Source: Planctomycetota bacterium (GTDB taxonomy: Bacteria; Planctomycetota; Phycisphaerae; UBA1845). Taken from it: a stretch of 35,910 nucleotides of DNA. The DNA lies in assembly GCA_016860685.1 (NCBI GenBank), contig BOJX01000025.1, positions 1-35,910 of the forward strand, written 5' to 3'. A program made the position numbers and the translations under genes. Positions 31,551 through 35,910 of the stretch are shown piece by piece (the first letter of the stretch is position 1; the number at the start of each line of letters is the position of its first letter). The notes below the pieces were generated by a model that was not told the origin of the DNA, did no database searches, and saw nothing but the letters and a program-made list of their open reading frames with translations.

Positions 31551-34043
31551 ATGAGTCAGTCTTACGTTTTTGTTCGACGGTTTTCCGCCGCGATCCTCGC
31601 CCTCGCCGCTTGCGTCCCGGTTTCGTCCGGCCAGACTATCATCATCGACGTGGACCGCCCGATCCCGCTTCCCCCCGCGCCCCCCGAACGTCCCGAACTG
31701 CCGCCCCCCGATCGTCCGCCTCATCCGCCGCAGCGCCCGCCTCAGCGCGACATGCGCCTTCTCGTGCGCCAACTCAATGTCGAGACCCGGATCATCGAGG
31801 GCGCCGCCGTCACCACGATCGACCAGACCTTTCATAACCCGCACGGGTTCGTCGTCGAGGGAACGTACATCTTCCCGCTCGAGGAGGACGTGGCGATCTC
31901 CCGCTTCACGATGGACGTCAACGGCGAGGAAGTCGAGGGAAAACTCCTCGACGTGGCCGAAGCGCGGCGCACCTACGAGCAGATCGTGCGCAGTATGCGC
32001 GACCCCGCGCTGCTCGAATACGTCGGGCGGCGCATGATCAAGGCCAGCATCTTCCCGATCAATCCGCAAAGCGACGTCCGCGTGCGTCTTTCCTACAACC
32101 AGATGCTGGAGGCGAAGGACGGACTGGTGCGCTACCGCTACCCGCTGAACGTCGAGAAACACCTGCCCGCGGCGATCGAGAGATTCACCTTCCTGGCGAC
32201 GATCCAGAGCCGCACCCCGATCAAGAGCGTCTTCTCCCCGACGCACGACGTGGCCGTCTCGCGCGGTTCGGATTCCCGCGTCAGCGCCAGCCTTGAAGGC
32301 GCGAACGTCTTCCCGGACCGCGACCTGGATCTGTTTTACACCCTCTCGGAGAAAAACTTCGGTCTGAGCGTGCTGACCTTCCGCGAACCGGGCGAGGATG
32401 GGTACTTCCTCGTGCGGATTTCGCCGGACGCGGTGGTCAAGGCGGAAGACGTGATTCCGAAGGACATCGCCTTCGTGCTGGACACCTCGGGCAGCATGTC
32501 CGAGGAGGACAAGATGGCGCAGGCGCGGGCGGCGCTGAAGTTCTGCCTCTCGCACCTCAACGAGCGCGACGCCTTCAACATCATCACCTTCGCGCACGAG
32601 CCGCGCCGCTTCCGCGACGAGATGACGTCGGCGACGCCCGAAAGCCGCGACGCCGCGAAAAAGTTCGTGGATTCGGTCGAAGCCGTCGGCGGCACCAACA
32701 TCAACGACGCCCTGCTTACCGCCCTGAAGGACGCGCCGCGGAAAGACCCGTCGCGGCCTTATTACATCGTCTTTCTCACTGACGGACAGCCGACCGTCGG
32801 CGTGTGCAAAACGGACGAGATCCTGAAGAACGTGCGGGAGGCGAACGAGTCCCGGTCGCGCCTCTTCGTCTTCGGCGTCGGGCACGATGTCAACACCCAA
32901 CTGCTGGACCTGCTGGCGGAGCAGAACCGCGGAACACGCGAGTACGTCGAGCCAGGCGAAAACCTCGAACTGGCGCTGTCGAGCTTCTACCGCCGGATCG
33001 CAGACCCCGTCCTTTCCGACCTTGCGCTTTCGCTGGGCGACTTGCGCGTGTACGACCAGTTTCCGCCGCGCCTGGGCGACCTTTTCGGCGGGACCGAACT
33101 GGTGGTGCTCGGGCGCTACAGCGGCGCCGGACACAAGGCCGTCGAATTGACCGGGCAGCGGCGCGGCGCGACCGAGCGGCACGTTTATGAAACGACGTTC
33201 GCCGACGACGCCCGCGAGCACGACTTTCTGCCCCGGCTCTGGGCGACGCGGAAGGTCGGCTACCTGCTCGACGAGATCCGTCTGCACGGCGAGAAGAACG
33301 AGCTGAAGCAGAGCGTCATCGCGCTGGCGAAGAAATACGGGATCGTGACACCTTACACGGCCTACCTCGTGACCGAACCGGGGCAGTTCGCGATGCGCGA
33401 GGCGGGGCGACCGAATCTTCCGGGAGGACGGTCAGGGTTGGATCCCGAGCGGCGCAGAGCGCTGCAGGCGCTGGGCTACATCGACGAGAACGAAAGCGAG
33501 AACGAGGCGCTGTCGGGCGACGAAGCCGCGCTGCGCGTCCTCGCCCTCCGCGGACTGGGATACGGCGATGTCAGCGCAGAAGCATCCGCGCCGGCAGGGG
33601 CCGAAAAGCCCGGCAGGGCGCCGTCGCGGGCGGGTTCGGGTTCACCGCAACCGGCGCCCGCTTCCGGCGCGCGGGCGGTCGGGCAATCCAAGGAGGCCAA
33701 GGCGCTTCAGGAATCCCGCGTTCCGGCGGACGACGGCGGCGGATCGGGACTCACAGAGAGGAAGAACAAGGACGCGGATCGTATCCGCACCGTCGGCACG
33801 CGGACGTTCTACCGCGCCGGGGAGACCTGGATCGACTCGGCGTACGACAAGAAGGTCGAAACCCGGAAGATCGAGGTCTTCAGTGAGGAGTATTTCAAGC
33901 TCGTGTCGGAGCACAAGGAGCTGGCGAAATGCTTCGCCCTCGGAGAGCGCGTGATCGTCGTCCTCGGCAACGTCGCATACGAGACCACCCCGCCGAAGGA
34001 AACGGACGCCGACAAGGAAAAGACCGAGAAGCCGGAGAAGTAG
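31551..34043 (+). CDS. Exported VIT domain and VWA domain protein
   Basis: The 830-residue protein resembles inter-alpha-trypsin-inhibitor heavy chains. A signal peptide (FSAAILALAAC) contains a possible lipobox LAAC at 18-21, followed by a Pro-rich linker (36-65), a VIT domain (about 68-195, with YIFPLEEDVAISRFTMDVNG and ARRTYEQI) and a VWA domain (about 303-480). The MIDAS metal site is complete: DTSGSMS (311-317), GGTNINDAL and FLTDGQPT. A conserved tail after about 590 includes YGIVTPYTAYLVTE, a low-complexity Pro/Ala/Gly stretch, and a last domain with VGTRTFYRAGETWIDSAYDK. It probably binds protein ligands at the cell surface through divalent metal. ATG 31551 follows GGAG by 7 bases. 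It seems to be transcribed on its own, with a palindromic leader. Ligand unknown. Confidence 0.93.
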   Translation: MSQSYVFVRRFSAAILALAACVPVSSGQTIIIDVDRPIPLPPAPPERPELPPPDRPPHPPQRPPQRDMRLLVRQLNVETRIIEGAAVTTIDQTFHNPHGFVVEGTYIFPLEEDVAISRFTMDVNGEEVEGKLLDVAEARRTYEQIVRSMRDPALLEYVGRRMIKASIFPINPQSDVRVRLSYNQMLEAKDGLVRYRYPLNVEKHLPAAIERFTFLATIQSRTPIKSVFSPTHDVAVSRGSDSRVSASLEGANVFPDRDLDLFYTLSEKNFGLSVLTFREPGEDGYFLVRISPDAVVKAEDVIPKDIAFVLDTSGSMSEEDKMAQARAALKFCLSHLNERDAFNIITFAHEPRRFRDEMTSATPESRDAAKKFVDSVEAVGGTNINDALLTALKDAPRKDPSRPYYIVFLTDGQPTVGVCKTDEILKNVREANESRSRLFVFGVGHDVNTQLLDLLAEQNRGTREYVEPGENLELALSSFYRRIADPVLSDLALSLGDLRVYDQFPPRLGDLFGGTELVVLGRYSGAGHKAVELTGQRRGATERHVYETTFADDAREHDFLPRLWATRKVGYLLDEIRLHGEKNELKQSVIALAKKYGIVTPYTAYLVTEPGQFAMREAGRPNLPGGRSGLDPERRRALQALGYIDENESENEALSGDEAALRVLALRGLGYGDVSAEASAPAGAEKPGRAPSRAGSGSPQPAPASGARAVGQSKEAKALQESRVPADDGGGSGLTERKNKDADRIRTVGTRTFYRAGETWIDSAYDKKVETRKIEVFSEEYFKLVSEHKELAKCFALGERVIVVLGNVAYETTPPKETDADKEKTEKPEK

Positions 34044-34217
34044 GAAGATTCCCGGATCGGCGCGATGACGCAAGTGCCCGGCCGCCGGCGTCGGGCAGAG
34101 GTTTCCAGGCTGCGGGGACCCCCGCACCGGTCTCAGGGAGAACAACCGACCGCCGCGGGGCTACCGCGGGGCGAGCAACGGACGGCTGTGGGCTGCCGCC
34201 GACGGTGACCGTGCGGG

Positions 34218-34223
34218 TATAAT
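34218..34223 (+). promoter_or_regulatory. Isolated TATAAT box before the last gene
   Basis: A perfect -10 hexamer lies 52 bases before ATG 34275, in a 231-base gap after the VIT-VWA gene. No -35 match is seen at 16-18 bases, so the promoter call is tentative. Confidence 0.35.
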
Positions 34224-34274
34224 CCTGATGCGGGGATACGGTGTCGCCCTGTCCCGCGCGGGAGATTGTTGCAG

Positions 34275-35366
34275 ATGCGCCTGAACCACGCCGGTCATCT
34301 TGAAAAGCGGAATGCGGGAGTTCCTTGTTGGGGATTCATCCTTGTCTTGCTGACGGCCGGACCTGCGTTTGCCCAGACTGAGGACGGCGAGTCGTCCGGC
34401 GACGCTTTGACCGGCGTCGCGCGGCAGGAAGCGCCCGCAATACAGGAGGAACCTCAGCAGGAGGAGGGCGCGTATCCTTCGGATTCGACGCTGCCACGCG
34501 CCTTGCGGCAGGATTACGCCCTGCCCGACCCGAATCTGCCCGGCGGATACCGGCAAAGCCCGCCCGTCTCCCGCTACTACCAGCGCGGCGGGCGTCCTTA
34601 CGGGTGGGGGCGGTACTCGGCGCGGCCTTACTCTTACGACTACGGATACGGCTCGTACTGGCGCTACCTGGATCCGTATGACCCCTACCTTTTCGAGCGT
34701 GTGTACCGGCAGGGCGTGACCGACGGTCGGTGGTTCGAGCAGTACGAGCGCGAGCTTGAGCTGGGTCTGAACACATATTTGAAGGCCTTCGAGTTCGGGC
34801 ACGAGGCGTTCTCGAAGGGCGAGTATGATCGCGCGGCGCGGGGGTACATCCTTGCGGCGCGGCAGAACCAGGGTGACCCGGCGAGCCGCCTGTGTGCGGG
34901 AAACGCCCTGATCGCGCTGGGGCGCTACGACGAGGCGGCGCAGTTGCTCCGCCGGGCGTTCGAGCTTCAGCCGAGGATGGCGTATCTGCCGCTCGACCTT
35001 CGCGATGAATACGGCCGGGCGGAGGATTTTCATCAGCACCTGTCAAAGGTGAAGACCGCGGCCGAAGCTGCCGAAGCCGCGTTTTCCGCCGCATCAGGTT
35101 CTTCGTCGGCCAGCGCGCCAGCGCCCCTGGCCGCCGCAGCGGACACTTCGACGGCGACGCCCGCCGCACCGGCAGCGTTTGTCGATTTCGCGGAGCAGAA
35201 GGCACGGGCGGCGGATATCTGGGCGCTCGCCGGGTACATGATGCACTTCAGCGGGCGCTCCGCCGACGCCGCCGACGCGCTCGGTCGGGCTGCACGACTC
35301 GCCCCGCAGGATAACTGGATCCGCACGTTGCACGACGCGGCAAGAATGACCGCGCCCGAGCCTTGA
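34275..35366 (+). CDS. Secreted TPR-repeat protein with Tyr-rich segment
   Basis: The 363-residue protein has a signal peptide ending GPAFA before QTEDGES. An acidic Gln/Glu-rich linker follows, then an aromatic stretch at about 95-150 (RYYQRGGRPYGWGRYSARPY, YDYGYGSYWRYLDPYDPYLF), then a TPR-like domain (GHEAFSKGEYDRAARGYILA and GNALIALGRYDEAAQLLRRA), an Ala/Ser-rich spacer and a last helical repeat (YMMHFSGRSADAADALGRAA). It may be a periplasmic or surface scaffold. The Tyr-rich part recalls the Gly/Tyr-rich protein 3.5 kb upstream, which hints at a shared surface structure. I chose ATG 34275, with GGAG ten bases upstream, over TTG 34266 or 34269. No family is recognised beyond TPR. Confidence 0.82.
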   Translation: MRLNHAGHLEKRNAGVPCWGFILVLLTAGPAFAQTEDGESSGDALTGVARQEAPAIQEEPQQEEGAYPSDSTLPRALRQDYALPDPNLPGGYRQSPPVSRYYQRGGRPYGWGRYSARPYSYDYGYGSYWRYLDPYDPYLFERVYRQGVTDGRWFEQYERELELGLNTYLKAFEFGHEAFSKGEYDRAARGYILAARQNQGDPASRLCAGNALIALGRYDEAAQLLRRAFELQPRMAYLPLDLRDEYGRAEDFHQHLSKVKTAAEAAEAAFSAASGSSSASAPAPLAAAADTSTATPAAPAAFVDFAEQKARAADIWALAGYMMHFSGRSADAADALGRAARLAPQDNWIRTLHDAARMTAPEP

Positions 35367-35910
35367 CGTGAATCCGCGATCATCGACGACCTGACAGCCC
35401 GGCAGCGAGATAACGTCGACATTAAAGGTGTCGATGGGCCGAAGACTCCCGTGTCTGCGAAAGGACGACGGGCAAGCGGCTCCTCGAAATGAAAAAAGGA
35501 CGCGGCGGGCGTGGCGCTCGTCTTGCCCTTCAGAGTTTTCAGGTTGCCGGCTCGCACGCCGGACGTTTCCGCCCGGCGGCGTTCTCCTGCAGGGTTGGCT
35601 GCTCGTTCGGAGTCCTCTGACGCGCCGAGGTTACGCGGTTACTGGTTCCGCGTGACCGCCTTGCCGTCGGCCTTTTCCCCGGCTTCGCGGCTCTGCCTTC
35701 GGCGCGCCTGACGGGTCATGTGTTAAGACGCCCGTCCACCCTCCCGTCGAGTTTCGCTCCCTCTTGAAGAAAACCCCCGCAACCCCAGCCGTCAGCCGAA
35801 CCTTCCGGTCCGGCCGCCCTGCGCCGGTCCGAAGACCGTCGCAGGCGAGTCCGCATCCGAAGACGCGCGCCCGCGGCACCTCTCCTGGGCTTTTGCCCCC
35901 TTCAGCACAT
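35367..35910. other. Gene-free tail of the window
   Basis: No convincing coding frame is found in these 544 bases; the short open frames are Arg/Ser/Pro-rich and lack ribosome sites. Two small inverted repeats are visible: TCGACA-ttaaagg-TGTCGA at 35416-35434, and GACGGG...CCCGTC at 35710-35736. A gene may begin beyond the edge. Confidence 0.55.

Noticed and set aside
31353..33287. Minus-strand open frame of 644 residues
   Set aside because: It is antisense to the VIT-VWA gene, whose domains and MIDAS motif are unmistakable. No motif is seen in the reverse product.
35428..35879. Short open frames on both strands at the right edge
   Set aside because: They have Arg/Pro/Ser-rich products, no ribosome site, no signal peptide and no recognisable motif.
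1..35910. Search for CRISPR arrays, insertion sequences, attachment sites and phage genes
   Set aside because: I saw no regularly spaced repeats, no transposase or integrase motifs, and no terminal inverted repeats flanking a coding unit.

Overview
The window is about 36 kb of high-GC (roughly two-thirds G+C) bacterial chromosome, densely coded, with no insertion sequence, phage gene, integrase, CRISPR array or plasmid gene recognised. The gene mix suggests Planctomycetota, perhaps a Phycisphaerae-like lineage: a MqnP-type UbiA prenyltransferase with UbiX and UbiE (late futalosine-route menaquinone synthesis), a TMTC-like membrane-TPR protein, PKD/cadherin-like lipoproteins, a VIT-VWA secreted protein and a stand-alone UVR-motif protein. 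This placement is inference from gene content, not from a marker tree.

Layout. 1-2356 (minus): KpsF-type arabinose-5-phosphate isomerase, a family 2 glycosyltransferase and the start of a multi-membrane GT-C-like protein that runs off the left edge; probably an envelope-sugar operon. 2487-4451 (plus): one ABC-2 type permease followed by a MalK/UgpC-type ATPase, an odd pairing. 4461-5426 (minus): RsbU/SpoIIE-type phosphatase. 5495-6841 (plus): membrane glycosyltransferase-like protein, convergent and overlapping with a UVR-motif protein (6832-7593, minus). 7847-12061 (plus): a tightly coupled four-gene operon, ubiE / unknown membrane-TPR protein / ubiX / mqnP-type ubiA, each junction a 4-base overlap. 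12110-15360: two divergent lipoproteins. 15562-15652: tRNA-Ser(GCT). 15845-17818 (plus): fluoride channel CrcB, DUF190 protein, a membrane protein and a degenerate Nudix protein. 17847-24376 (minus): a complete tripartite efflux operon (HlyD-type adaptor, RND pump, TolC-type channel). 24752-26989 (plus): TMTC-like TPR protein. 27074-29459 (minus): AI-2E-family permease followed by a thioredoxin-fold protein with no active-site cysteines. 29588-29984 (minus): RNase P RNA, with a promoter that fits its 5' end. 30113-30580 (plus): MarR regulator, divergent from rnpB. 30734-35366 (plus): three secreted proteins (a Gly/Tyr-rich small protein with a clear intrinsic terminator, a VIT-VWA protein, and a TPR protein with a Tyr-rich segment). 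The last 544 bases hold no gene that I can support.

How the genes work together. The ubiE-ubiX-ubiA block supplies three of the last menaquinone steps: prenylation, the prenyl-FMN cofactor for the decarboxylase, and methylation. CrcB and DUF190 are a common fluoride/ion-homeostasis neighbour pair. The HlyD-RND-TolC operon is self-contained and has no regulator beside it. Nothing here is a clear new defence or mobile system. The items most worth a second look are the unknown 642-residue protein locked into the menaquinone operon, the Nudix-like and thioredoxin-like proteins that have lost their catalytic residues, the lipoprotein with an unrecognised C-terminal domain, and the palindromic leader of the VIT-VWA gene.
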